From the NCBI GenBank assembly GCA_037190805.1, contig JBBCJR010000004.1, forward strand, positions 434,001-498,000: 64,000 nt of DNA. Direction: 5' to 3'. Positions within the stretch are counted from its first letter, which is position 1. Every line of letters begins with the position of its first letter. The notes beneath the pieces are model-generated. The model was not told the DNA's origin and searched no databases. It saw only the letters and a list, made by a program, of their open reading frames with translations. This DNA is from JBBCJR01 sp037190805 (GTDB lineage Bacteria > Pseudomonadota > Alphaproteobacteria > Sphingomonadales > Sphingomonadaceae). A program made the position numbers and the translations under genes. This document shows, in pieces, positions 35,018 through 42,829 of this stretch.

Positions 35018-35032
35018 ATGTGACTCATCGTC
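35018..35032 (+). repeat. 15-bp direct repeat, copy 1
   Basis: ATGTGACTCATCGTC is identical to 36490-36504. The pair bounds the segment with the XRE regulator and two lipoproteins. Confidence 0.7.
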
Positions 35033-35071
35033 CGTGGACCGCTGCACTGAGGTGCGGGACGTCTTCAGGCG

Positions 35072-35311
35072 ATGGAGATCCAGGACATTCTCGCCGCCAA
35101 TGTGCGCCGCCTGCGCAAGGCCCAGGGCCTGGGTCAGGAGAAGTTTGCGCTCCAGGTCGGCATCGACCGCACCTATGTCAGCGCGATCGAGCGCGGTCGA
35201 CGTAATCCAACCATCGCTATCGTCGCTCGGTTCGCAGAGGCGCTGGAGGTGGCGCCGCACGTCCTGCTGACCCCACCGCCGGACGTACCACCCGCCAAAA
35301 AGGTCGGTTAA
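35072..35311 (+). CDS. XRE-family transcriptional regulator
   Basis: This 79-residue single HTH_3 domain protein reads NVRRLRKAQGLGQEKFALQV, then GIDRTYVSAIERGRRNPTIA, the classic Xre recognition region (about 12-55). It resembles controller proteins of restriction-modification operons in size and form. It diverges from the methyltransferase over about 360 bp, which is the usual controller arrangement. However, a 15-bp repeat separates them, so the link may be accidental. Confidence 0.88.
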   Translation: MEIQDILAANVRRLRKAQGLGQEKFALQVGIDRTYVSAIERGRRNPTIAIVARFAEALEVAPHVLLTPPPDVPPAKKVG

Positions 35312-35341
35312 ATGGAGCGCTGCCGGTGGTGACGCAGCGCG

Positions 35342-35812
35342 TTATTGATCGCCGCTGCTGACCACGCCGCTGTCGGCGGCGATGATCCGGGCCGGGGAGC
35401 CATAGAGGACGATCACCCGCTGCCCTTGCTGCAGAGCTGGCTCACCCTGGACGAGGGTCAATAAGGCTCCCGTCTGCGTGCGGACGACATACTCATATCC
35501 CTGGGTTCGAGCCTGGCGCCTCTCGACGCTGGCGCCGATCAGTCCGCCGACCACCGCTCCGGCAATCGCGCCCGCCACAGCGCCTTCGGTATTTGAGCCA
35601 AGGGCGCTACCCCCAGCGGCGCCGATGCCGACGCCCGCGGCGCCGCCGACTCCGGTCGACCGATCAACGGTGACCGGGCGGATGGAGAGGATCGTGCCTT
35701 CCACCGCCCGATTGACCGAGCCGACCTGGGCGACGGAATAGGCATTGGGCGAGATCGATGGGGCGCACCCCCCGAGCAGGGTGGTGCCCAGAAACAGCAC
35801 GCGCCGCATCAC
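35342..35812 (-). CDS. Glycine-zipper outer membrane lipoprotein
   Basis: This 156-residue lipoprotein has a lipobox LLGGC (Cys16). A glycine-zipper stretch (about 54-95) reads GVGGAAGVGIGAAGGSALGS and then GAVAGAIAGAVVGGLIGAS. A C-terminal domain (EYVVRTQTGALLTLVQGEPAL) resembles SlyB/Pcp (17 kDa antigen) proteins. These stabilise the outer membrane and respond to divalent cation status. It overlaps the upstream lipoprotein gene by 4 bp. Confidence 0.82.
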   Translation of the reverse strand: MMRRVLFLGTTLLGGCAPSISPNAYSVAQVGSVNRAVEGTILSIRPVTVDRSTGVGGAAGVGIGAAGGSALGSNTEGAVAGAIAGAVVGGLIGASVERRQARTQGYEYVVRTQTGALLTLVQGEPALQQGQRVIVLYGSPARIIAADSGVVSSGDQ

Positions 35813-36414
35813 TCCGGTGCCCGAGCTGGAGCCGGCTGCCCCGGAAAGAGCGGCTTGGTCAGGTCGGCGCCTTCCAGCTGCTGGAGAAACTGGGCGATGT
35901 TGTTCTGAACCGAGCGGCTGGCGGAATCCCTGGCGCGGACGACGCCCACGAAGTTCTCACCCATCCCGACCCGGCCCTGGCTGTCGATGTCGGCGGCAAA
36001 GACGAGGCCTCCGCTATCGCGGTCGATCAGCTCATAGCGCGCCGCTGTGTCAGTGATCATCGTCACGCCCATGCCCGGGGCATCCAGCTTCAGGATCCGA
36101 ACGATGAGGCTGAGCTTGGTTGTGGCGCTGTCCCGGAACATCGCCATGCGCAAGAGCGCATCGTCGAGCGCGGCTTTCCACAGCTGCGAGACATTGCTCT
36201 CGGCGCCGGCGATGTCGATCGGCCCCTTCGCTTCACTCTTGGGGGCGATGGTGACCGAGGTGCTGACCAATGCTGCCTCATGCCTGTGCTGGGCCAAGGC
36301 GACATTGGGCGGAGTGAAGTTAAGCGGTGGCAGCGCGGGCGCGCAGGCCCCCAGCATCAGGCCAGCCGCAAGGGCTGCAACGCGGTATCGTGATGAACGG
36401 ATCTGCTCGACCAT
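35809..36414 (-). CDS. Hypothetical lipoprotein
   Basis: This 201-residue protein has a lipobox GLMLGAC (Cys24). The mature body contains NVSQLWKAALDDALLRMAMF and the segment ATTKLSLIVRILKLDAPGMG. That is the style of small outer membrane lipoproteins with a beta-sheet body. The C-terminus is proline and alanine-rich. The gene is coupled by an ATGA overlap to the glycine-zipper gene. No function is known. Its start lies 75 bp from the repeat at 36490. Confidence 0.75.
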   Translation of the reverse strand: MVEQIRSSRYRVAALAAGLMLGACAPALPPLNFTPPNVALAQHRHEAALVSTSVTIAPKSEAKGPIDIAGAESNVSQLWKAALDDALLRMAMFRDSATTKLSLIVRILKLDAPGMGVTMITDTAARYELIDRDSGGLVFAADIDSQGRVGMGENFVGVVRARDSASRSVQNNIAQFLQQLEGADLTKPLFPGQPAPARAPE

Positions 36415-36489
36415 AAGGCTCCCCCCTGTGCAGGCGCCAGCCGGCGCCGGGGGACAGCAATGCTCGGCCAGAGGGAGAAGTCCAGAGAA

Positions 36490-36504
36490 ATGTGACTCAT
36501 CGTC
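36490..36504 (+). repeat. 15-bp direct repeat, copy 2
   Basis: ATGTGACTCATCGTC is identical to 35018-35032. Recognisable Rhs sequence stops just beside it. Confidence 0.7.
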
Positions 36505-37031
36505 GACAAATATGGGGTGCTTGAGCCGTCATACTCGCCGACCAGCGCCATGCCGTCATAGCCGAACCGCGTCGTCGCCGAGCCCGCCGTCTGGTACAGA
36601 CGCCCCGCCGGGTCATAGGCCAGCGTCGCGCTGTCCCCGCCCGTCGCCGAGGTCAGCAGGTTGTCGCCATCATAGGCGTAGGTGGTGGTGCCGGCGCTGG
36701 TCAGGTTGCCGCGGCTGTCATAGGTCGGCGTGATCGCCCCCGACAGCGTGTACTGGTTCAGCACGTTGGTCGTGTAGTTGCGGTTGAAGTTATAGTGATT
36801 GGCCCAGGCATAAGTGTCGTTGTCGCGCCCCCGGGTGGCGATCTGGCCACTCGGCATATAGGTGAACGTCGCCGCCAGGTCCTGCGCCGTGCCGGTCAGG
36901 TTCTCGCCCAGCGATGTCAGCCGCAACGCCGCGTCATAGCCCGAGCTCGTTACCGTGCCGTTGCCCCGGGTCAGGCTCGTCCGACGCCCGAGATTGTCAT
37001 AGGCGTAGGTCGCCAGCACCCCAAACTGCAC
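36505..37031 (-). pseudogene. Rhs/YD-repeat fragment
   Basis: About 170 codons of an Rhs-family protein are present. YD-type repeats occur as TYAYDNLGRRTSLTRGNGT, PTYDSRGNLTSAGTTTYAYD, LAYDPAGRL and FGYDGMALVGEYDG. The family normally continues for hundreds of residues on both sides. Here both ends stop at junctions: the start side (near 37021) runs into a repeat motif, and the end side (near 36505) runs into the 15-bp repeat. The fragment cannot make a working toxin-delivery shell and marks past rearrangement. Confidence 0.85.
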
Positions 37032-37050
37032 CGCGCATCAGACAGTATAA
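37021..37050 (+). repeat. Junction motif, copy A
   Basis: This copy matches 63596-63625 at 24 of 30 positions (shared core GCGCA-Y-CAGACAGT). It sits at the truncated edge of the Rhs fragment and before the catabolic cluster. Confidence 0.6.
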
Positions 37051-37087
37051 AAAAATCAAGAACTTGCGAAGGCTCTTGGAGGGCTTC

Positions 37088-38038
37088 TTAAGTCTCGCGC
37101 GGAACTGTGCGGTTTTGCGCAGAAATCAAACGTGCTTTCCAGGTGCCCTGATGAACCTTGGTTCTTATTTCCTTGCGCAACAAACGCAGGACAATTTCCG
37201 CAGCCCCGCTTAGCGGACGGACATTGGAATAGCAGACGGACACGTCCCAACTTAAATTGGGTTCATGGATCGGCAGTGCAATCAGATCACCGGATAGGAG
37301 AGCGCTGTCGACTGCGCTACGCGGCAGAATAGTCACCCCTTGGCCGGCCCGCGCTAGCTCGATCATCATCGAGATCGCTCCAACTTCGATGATCTTCACT
37401 TTCCGGAGATTTAGCTGATCGACAAGAGAGCGAAGGACATGCGGACGGTTTGGCAGAATCAGCGGCATCTCCGCCAGCTCCTCCGCAGAGATCCAGGGAC
37501 GATACCGATTGATGTCGTTCACTGCGACGATAGCATGCAGATCCTCGATCAACAGAGGTTCTGTAGTCAGGATTTTGCTGGGTCGCGGTCCGTACAGAAT
37601 GGCGAGGTCCAGACTTCCACTCAACAGCCACTCGTGAAGGAGCGCGCTGAATCCTTCCACTACCCGCAACGAAACACCTGAATGCTCGCGATACAAATCT
37701 GCAAGAAAGGCTCTACCGATAAAACGCGTGGCCGGCACCGGCAGACCGAGGCTTGCGGTTCCCGTGACGCCCGCCCCCTGCCCCCGGGTCAGGAAATCCT
37801 TGCGAAGGCTTTCAAATTCGCTCAGCACCTGTCGACAACGTTCGAGAAACGCGGCCCCGTCGTTCGTCAAATCTACGCCATGCCCATGGCGATGGAAGAG
37901 TTTAATACCCAGATCCTCTTCGAGCAGCTTCATCTGTCGGCTGAGGGCTGGCTGACTGACATTGAGGAATGCTGATGCGCGGGTAAAGCTGTGCAATTCG
38001 GCAATATGCACGAACGTACGAATTTGCCTAAGATCCAT
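37088..38038 (-). CDS. LysR-family transcriptional regulator
   Basis: This 316-residue regulator has an N-terminal winged helix, MDLRQIRTFVHIAELHSFTR, then NVSQPALSRQMKLLEEDLGI (about 1-65). An effector-binding periplasmic-protein-like domain follows (about 90-300). It resembles the Nac/Cbl-type subgroup in size. It diverges from the first catabolic operon (38236 onward) across about 200 bp, so it probably controls that operon and itself. The inducer is likely a pathway intermediate. Confidence 0.93.
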   Translation of the reverse strand: MDLRQIRTFVHIAELHSFTRASAFLNVSQPALSRQMKLLEEDLGIKLFHRHGHGVDLTNDGAAFLERCRQVLSEFESLRKDFLTRGQGAGVTGTASLGLPVPATRFIGRAFLADLYREHSGVSLRVVEGFSALLHEWLLSGSLDLAILYGPRPSKILTTEPLLIEDLHAIVAVNDINRYRPWISAEELAEMPLILPNRPHVLRSLVDQLNLRKVKIIEVGAISMMIELARAGQGVTILPRSAVDSALLSGDLIALPIHEPNLSWDVSVCYSNVRPLSGAAEIVLRLLRKEIRTKVHQGTWKARLISAQNRTVPRET

Positions 38039-38235
38039 CGTCTGCTCCCCGAGGGCAGCGCCAGCGCTCCCATGCCAATCATCTTATCAGTTTTGGTTAT
38101 ATCGGTTGGAGCCACTTGGCATTGGAAAAAATATCCGCCCCCTCCTTAGCTTTCCTCAGAACCGCGCCGCCCAAGGCCGGTGAGGCGCGCCCTCATCCAA
38201 TGACATGTGGCGCAAAGAGAGATGAGGAACAGTCA

Positions 38236-39147
38236 ATGACCATCGAGAAGCCAGAGACCAAATTGGAGATGCACGGACACCATGTTCACAGCCTCTATAT
38301 TGGTCAGTTCGAGGAAGAATTTATAATAAGGCCATATATTACCCCTTATAGCCTTCATAAGGATGGATTCAGCGAATCATTTCTTCACGATTCTCTGGAA
38401 AAGGTTCAATATCCACTTTTTGGCCGATGGGGCCTAATTGGCGAAAAAGGTGGTAACAATATCTACGCCGACAGGTGCAGCGTCTATATTTTTGGTCAAT
38501 ATTATGGGCGCGACGGATTGGACCTCAAGACGCGAGGGCTTCTGGTGCTGTCGGCGCTTGCAGTGCTGCTCCGCGAGGGGGTTCTACCGACCTGGGCCAA
38601 TGCCTGCCGCAATCTGGGCTGGAGCGAGGAGCAGTTGAAGGAACTGGGCGCGCTGGTCTCCCATATCGCCGGCTTTCCCCCGTCCCGGGGCTCGCTGATG
38701 ATGATGGACGATGTCTTCGACAAACGTCGCGCATTGACGGGAGAAAGCCCCGATGGCCCGCCCCCTGCGGTGAGCGATCCCAACCTTTATGAAAAGGCAA
38801 GAGAACTGGCGACACGCCTGTTCGGCAATCCTGACGGTGATTTCGACGATATCCCGATGGCGCCGAGCGATGATTTCCGGAAGGAAATGGTGACCTGGGT
38901 GTTTGGCTATCTGTTTACCGAACGATCGCTCATCCCTCTACGCACCAAGGTGCTGGCCGTGGTGGCGATGAGCGTGGCCTGCGGTAGAATGGCCATGGCG
39001 CGGCGCTGGATCGGCGCCGCCCGCAATGCCGGCTGCAAGCGCGTGGAACTGCAGGAAGCCATGCTGACAATGGCTCTCTACGGAGGCTGGCCGGTTGCCC
39101 GGGAGGGGTTGGACATTCTGCAGGAAGAATGGCCGCTCGAGGCGTGA
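38236..39147 (+). CDS. Two-domain carboxymuconolactone-decarboxylase-like protein
   Basis: This 303-residue protein starts from the ATG at 38236, after GAGGA. It has two AhpD/CMD-type helical repeats. The first, around 90-160, contains LDLKTRGLLVLSALAVLLREG. The second, around 230-300, contains SLIPLRTKVLAVVAMSVACG and VELQEAMLTMALYGGWP. Many such proteins act in aromatic or alicyclic catabolism as decarboxylases or reductive enzymes. It is first in the operon, with a KstD-like flavoprotein 56 bp downstream. Its exact reaction is unknown. Confidence 0.8.
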   Translation: MTIEKPETKLEMHGHHVHSLYIGQFEEEFIIRPYITPYSLHKDGFSESFLHDSLEKVQYPLFGRWGLIGEKGGNNIYADRCSVYIFGQYYGRDGLDLKTRGLLVLSALAVLLREGVLPTWANACRNLGWSEEQLKELGALVSHIAGFPPSRGSLMMMDDVFDKRRALTGESPDGPPPAVSDPNLYEKARELATRLFGNPDGDFDDIPMAPSDDFRKEMVTWVFGYLFTERSLIPLRTKVLAVVAMSVACGRMAMARRWIGAARNAGCKRVELQEAMLTMALYGGWPVAREGLDILQEEWPLEA

Positions 39148-39203
39148 TCAACAGTCAGGCGATCCGCCCCCGCCCCCATTTCGCCTCTGGTCGGAGACAG
39201 CAT

Positions 39204-40922
39204 ATGACATCATCCGCTCCTGTTCACGATGGCAAGTGCGCCGACGTCGTGGTGGTCGGCTCCGGGGCTGCGGGTTTGACGGCGGCGATCGTAGCCCATG
39301 ATCATGGGGCACGCGTCATCGTCATCGAGCGCACCGGCAAAGTGGGCGGGACAACTGCGGTTTCGGGAGGTGGTATCTGGATCCCGCTCAACCATCATAT
39401 GGCGGCCCTGGGATTCGAGGACAGCCGCGCCGATGCGCTGACCTATTGCAAGGCCATGGCCATGGGCAGGGTCGACGACGACCTCATTGAAGCCTTCGTC
39501 GACACCGGCGCCGAGATGATCCGCTATATCGAGGATCATACGCCCCTGGTGTTTCGAGCAATGACAGCGCCGGATTACCATCCAGAAGCAGCAGGCAGCC
39601 GGCTGGGAGGACGCTCCATCGAACCTCAGCCATTCGACACCCGCACGCTCGGCGCCTGGCAGACTCACCTTCGCGCGCCCAGCGCCTTCGCATTTCCTAT
39701 CACCCGGCAGGAGGCATTCGGAGACTTTGATGCTTTCTATCGACCATGGCTGGTCCCGCAGGACCTGGCCGTCGAGCGAATGACCAATGGCATCGTCACC
39801 TTGGGTCAGGCGCTCGCAGCGGGTCTCCTGAAGGCGGCTCTCGACCGCGGTATTCCGATTGTGATGGACACTCGGGCCCGACAGCTGGTGGTCGACGACG
39901 GCGCCGTCGTCGGTGTACGGGCGGAAACCGCCGATGGGCAAACTGTGACGTTCACGGCGGCCGGCGCCGTCATTCTGGCATCCGCGGGATTCGAATGGAA
40001 CCCCCGCTTGCGGGCACAATTCCTTGCAGCGCCAATTGAGAATCCCAATTCACCGCCTTTCAACGAAGGTGACGGACTGATCATGGCGATGGAAGTCGGC
40101 GCGGATTTGGCCAATATGGCTGAGACTTGGCATTTTCCGTCGATCATGATCCCCGGCGAAACCTATGAGGGACGGCCGTTGAGCCGGGCGACAGGCTCGG
40201 AGCGCAACGGCCCTCATGTCATCTGGGTCAATGCGTCGGGCAGACGCTTCGTCAACGAGGCGGCCAACTATAATTCGATCGGCAAATCCTTTCAGGAAGT
40301 CGCGACCGACGCCCCCCTGCTCCGCAATCTGCCGGCCTGGGCGATCCTGGACAGCCAATTCCGTGAAAAATACGTCCTGGGCACGACCCTCCCCGGCGAT
40401 CCAGACCCCGAATGGCTGGACAAGGCGGAGAGTCTCACAGAGCTGGCAGTCCAGGTGGGAATAGACCCTGCGGGGCTTCATGCCACTGTCGAGCGCTGGA
40501 ACGGGTTCGCGGCAACGGGCAGGGATTTGGATTTCGGCAAAGGCGATAGCATATTCGATAGATTTCAGGGCGATCGGGAAGCGCTCTTTCCCAATCTCGG
40601 CACGATCGAAAAGCCCCCCTTCTATGCCGTGCCAATCCAAAGTGGCGCGCTCGGCACCAAAGGTGGTCCGCGCACCAATGTCCGCGGGCAAGTCATCGAT
40701 ATTCATGGCAATCCGATTTCAGGCCTCTATGCGGCCGGCAATGTCGCGGCCAGCATCACCGGACCCGGATATTATGGTCGGGGCGCGACATTGGGGCCCG
40801 GAATGACCTGGGGATATATCGCCGGTATAGCCGCAGCGGGCGACGCCGCAAACCGCAGGGCGGCGCGAGATACAGCCGGTTGGCGCAAGCGCCTGAAAGC
40901 CAAGTTCGGCAAGCCAGCCTAA
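39204..40922 (+). CDS. FAD-dependent oxidoreductase (3-ketosteroid-dehydrogenase/fumarate-reductase type)
   Basis: This flavoprotein has 572 residues from the ATG at 39204. The FAD-binding Rossmann motif VVVGSGAAGLTAAIVAHDHG (16-35) and GKVGGTTAVSGGGIWIP (46-62) are family features. The C-terminal FAD contacts GGPRTNVRGQV and GLYAAGNVAASITGPGYYG are conserved. The middle segments RPWLVPQDLAVERM and SGRRFVNEAANYNSIG match the KstD/FRD superfamily, which introduces or reduces C=C bonds next to a carbonyl. It is a close paralogue of the gene at 47028. The substrate is unknown. Confidence 0.9.
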   Translation: MTSSAPVHDGKCADVVVVGSGAAGLTAAIVAHDHGARVIVIERTGKVGGTTAVSGGGIWIPLNHHMAALGFEDSRADALTYCKAMAMGRVDDDLIEAFVDTGAEMIRYIEDHTPLVFRAMTAPDYHPEAAGSRLGGRSIEPQPFDTRTLGAWQTHLRAPSAFAFPITRQEAFGDFDAFYRPWLVPQDLAVERMTNGIVTLGQALAAGLLKAALDRGIPIVMDTRARQLVVDDGAVVGVRAETADGQTVTFTAAGAVILASAGFEWNPRLRAQFLAAPIENPNSPPFNEGDGLIMAMEVGADLANMAETWHFPSIMIPGETYEGRPLSRATGSERNGPHVIWVNASGRRFVNEAANYNSIGKSFQEVATDAPLLRNLPAWAILDSQFREKYVLGTTLPGDPDPEWLDKAESLTELAVQVGIDPAGLHATVERWNGFAATGRDLDFGKGDSIFDRFQGDREALFPNLGTIEKPPFYAVPIQSGALGTKGGPRTNVRGQVIDIHGNPISGLYAAGNVAASITGPGYYGRGATLGPGMTWGYIAGIAAAGDAANRRAARDTAGWRKRLKAKFGKPA

Positions 40923-41012
40923 CTTGATTGGCCGCGGCGCCTACCGCTTCCCTTTTCCCCTGCCTGCATTGACGCCAACAAACGCAACCTCGGCAATCCG
41001 CATTGCTTGACC

Positions 41013-41044
41013 TACCATATAGTAGTATTATATACTATATGGTA
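41013..41044. promoter_or_regulatory. 32-bp hyphenated palindrome before FMN reductase
   Basis: The perfect 12-bp arms TACCATATAGTA and TACTATATGGTA have an 8-bp spacer, GTATTATA. A nested AGTAT-TAT-ATACT is inside. The right arm ends 28 bp before the ATG of the reductase. It looks like an operator or a promoter core, and no T-run follows. Confidence 0.6.
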
Positions 41045-41072
41045 TATGCTGACTATCATCAGGGGGCCTTGG

Positions 41073-41636
41073 ATGAGCGACGCACGACCTTTGATTATTG
41101 GGCTGGGCGGTACCCTCGCGCCTAATTCGTCGACGGAGCGGGCGGTGCGCTATGTTTTGAAATGCGCGGAGGAACAAGGCGCGGCGGTGCGGATGTTCAA
41201 CGGAATGGAGCTCGCTTTCCCGCTTTACGTGCCCGGAGAGCTTCCCAGCGACAACGCGGCGCGCCACCTGCTTGATGCCGTTCGTAATGCGACGGCAATC
41301 ATCATAGGATCACCCGCCTATCACGGCGGCATATCCGGCCTCATGAAGAATGCGCTGGATTATCTGGAAGAGCTGTCGAAGGACGCCATGCCTTATCTCT
41401 CCGGCCGAGCGATCGCCTGCATTGCGACCGGTGCCGGCTGGCAGGGAGCCAACTCCACTTTGCACGCGCTGCGCAGCATAGTTCATTCGCTGCGTGGCTG
41501 GCCAACCCCCCTCGGTCTCGCCCTCAACTCCCGTACCGCGCTGTTCGATGCCGAAGGCTCCTGTATCGACCCCGCCGTCGAAGCCCAATTGCGAACGATG
41601 GCGAGCGAGGTGACATCCTTCGGTTCACGCCGGTGA
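41073..41636 (+). CDS. NADPH-dependent FMN reductase family protein
   Basis: This protein has 187 residues from the ATG at 41073; GGGGG precedes it, and an upstream in-frame ATG at 41007 runs through the palindrome. It is a flavodoxin-like fold with LIIGLGGTLAPNSSTERAV (7-25), the flavin phosphate loop region, and SPAYHGGISGLMKNALDYLE (about 79-98). It supplies reduced FMN to partner monooxygenases. A luciferase-like monooxygenase is in the same cluster. It overlaps the RibB-type gene (GTGA). Confidence 0.88.
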   Translation: MSDARPLIIGLGGTLAPNSSTERAVRYVLKCAEEQGAAVRMFNGMELAFPLYVPGELPSDNAARHLLDAVRNATAIIIGSPAYHGGISGLMKNALDYLEELSKDAMPYLSGRAIACIATGAGWQGANSTLHALRSIVHSLRGWPTPLGLALNSRTALFDAEGSCIDPAVEAQLRTMASEVTSFGSRR

Positions 41637-42781
41637 GTTCGTCGCACGAACTCGCCGCCGAGAGCCCCCTCGCAACACCTGAGGAGTTGATCGACGAGGC
41701 GCGCAACGGCCGCATGTTCATTCTGGTCGACGATGAAGACCGCGAGAATGAAGGGGATTTTGTCATTCCCGCCCAGATGGCGACCCCGGACGCGATCAAT
41801 TTCATGGCGGTGCACGGTCGCGGCCTGATCTGTCTGGCATTGACGGCGGATCGTGCCGATGCGCTTGGCCTCCAGCCCATGGCAGCGCGCAATAGAAGCC
41901 GTCATGAAACCGCGTTCACAGTGTCGATCGAAGCGAAGGACGGCGTGTCCACGGGAATATCCGCCGCAGATCGAGCCAGAACGATCGCGGTGGCGATCAA
42001 CACGACTGCAGATGCCGGGGCGCTGGTCACGCCCGGCCATGTGTTTCCCCTGGTGGCCAGGAAAGGCGGCGTCTTGGTCCGCGCCGGTCACACCGAAGCG
42101 GCTGTCGACATCGCCCGCCTGGCAGGCCTCAACCCATCCGGCGTGATCTGCGAGGTCATGAAGGACGATGGAACAATGGCGCGACTGGCCGATCTGATCC
42201 CCTTCGCTCAGCGGCACGGCTTGAAGATCGGTACGATCCGCGATCTCATCGCCTATCGGCGCAAGCATGATCACTTGGTCGAAAGGCGCGGTGAGGCCAG
42301 CGTGGAAAGCCGTTGGGGCGGGCGCTGGAGAACGCTGAGTTTCTTCAACCGCGCCACCCAGACCGAGCAGTTGGTGCTTGTCAAAGGTCAGATCGACGCC
42401 AGCGCCCCAACGCTCGTCCGCATGCATACCTTTTCCTATGCCGACGACCTCCTCGGCGAGGTGGGCCCCAGAGCGGGCCTGTTGCGCCGTGCGATGGTGG
42501 TTATTGCCCGTGAAGGCAGCGGTGTCATCGTCATTCTCGGCCGGCCGATGCCGGATTCTCTTTCGCGGGCGATGGCAATTCGTCATCAGCGGCCGTCTCC
42601 TGATCCAGACTATGTGGCCGAGCTCCGCGATTATGGGGTGGGTGCCCAGGTCTTGGCCGAATTGGGCGTTCACGAGATGATCCTGCTGACCAATTCCCAC
42701 CAGACGCCGGTCGCGCTAAAAGGCTATGGCCTCCAGATCGTCGGTGAACAGCCACTGCCGCCCGATGAACCCTCAGACTAA
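41633..42781 (+). CDS. RibB-type enzyme with degenerate GTP cyclohydrolase II domain
   Basis: This 382-residue RibBA-type protein starts at a GTG overlapping the FMN reductase stop. The 3,4-dihydroxy-2-butanone 4-phosphate synthase half is intact: VDDEDRENEGDFVIPAQ (32-48) and the acidic RAGHTEAAVDIARLAGLNPS (about 150-170) are conserved. The GTP cyclohydrolase II half has lost the zinc cysteines: where the family has HSECxTGDxFGSxRCDC, this has HTFSYADDLLGEVGPRAG. It also lacks the arginine-rich RQEGRGIG loop. So it should supply the four-carbon unit of riboflavin, and the second half is probably non-catalytic. The location implies extra flavin for the cluster's flavoenzymes. Confidence 0.85.
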   Translation: MSSSHELAAESPLATPEELIDEARNGRMFILVDDEDRENEGDFVIPAQMATPDAINFMAVHGRGLICLALTADRADALGLQPMAARNRSRHETAFTVSIEAKDGVSTGISAADRARTIAVAINTTADAGALVTPGHVFPLVARKGGVLVRAGHTEAAVDIARLAGLNPSGVICEVMKDDGTMARLADLIPFAQRHGLKIGTIRDLIAYRRKHDHLVERRGEASVESRWGGRWRTLSFFNRATQTEQLVLVKGQIDASAPTLVRMHTFSYADDLLGEVGPRAGLLRRAMVVIAREGSGVIVILGRPMPDSLSRAMAIRHQRPSPDPDYVAELRDYGVGAQVLAELGVHEMILLTNSHQTPVALKGYGLQIVGEQPLPPDEPSD

Positions 42782-42829
42782 ATCCACCACAATCCGATGT
42801 TCTGACCAGTGACGAGCAAGGCGATCGAC

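Larger units (their letters stand above)
34712..35071. other. Divergent intergenic region between methyltransferase and XRE gene
   Basis: There is no gene in about 360 bp. It holds a perfect palindrome at 34807-34822 and one copy of a 15-bp direct repeat at 35018-35032. Confidence 0.6.
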
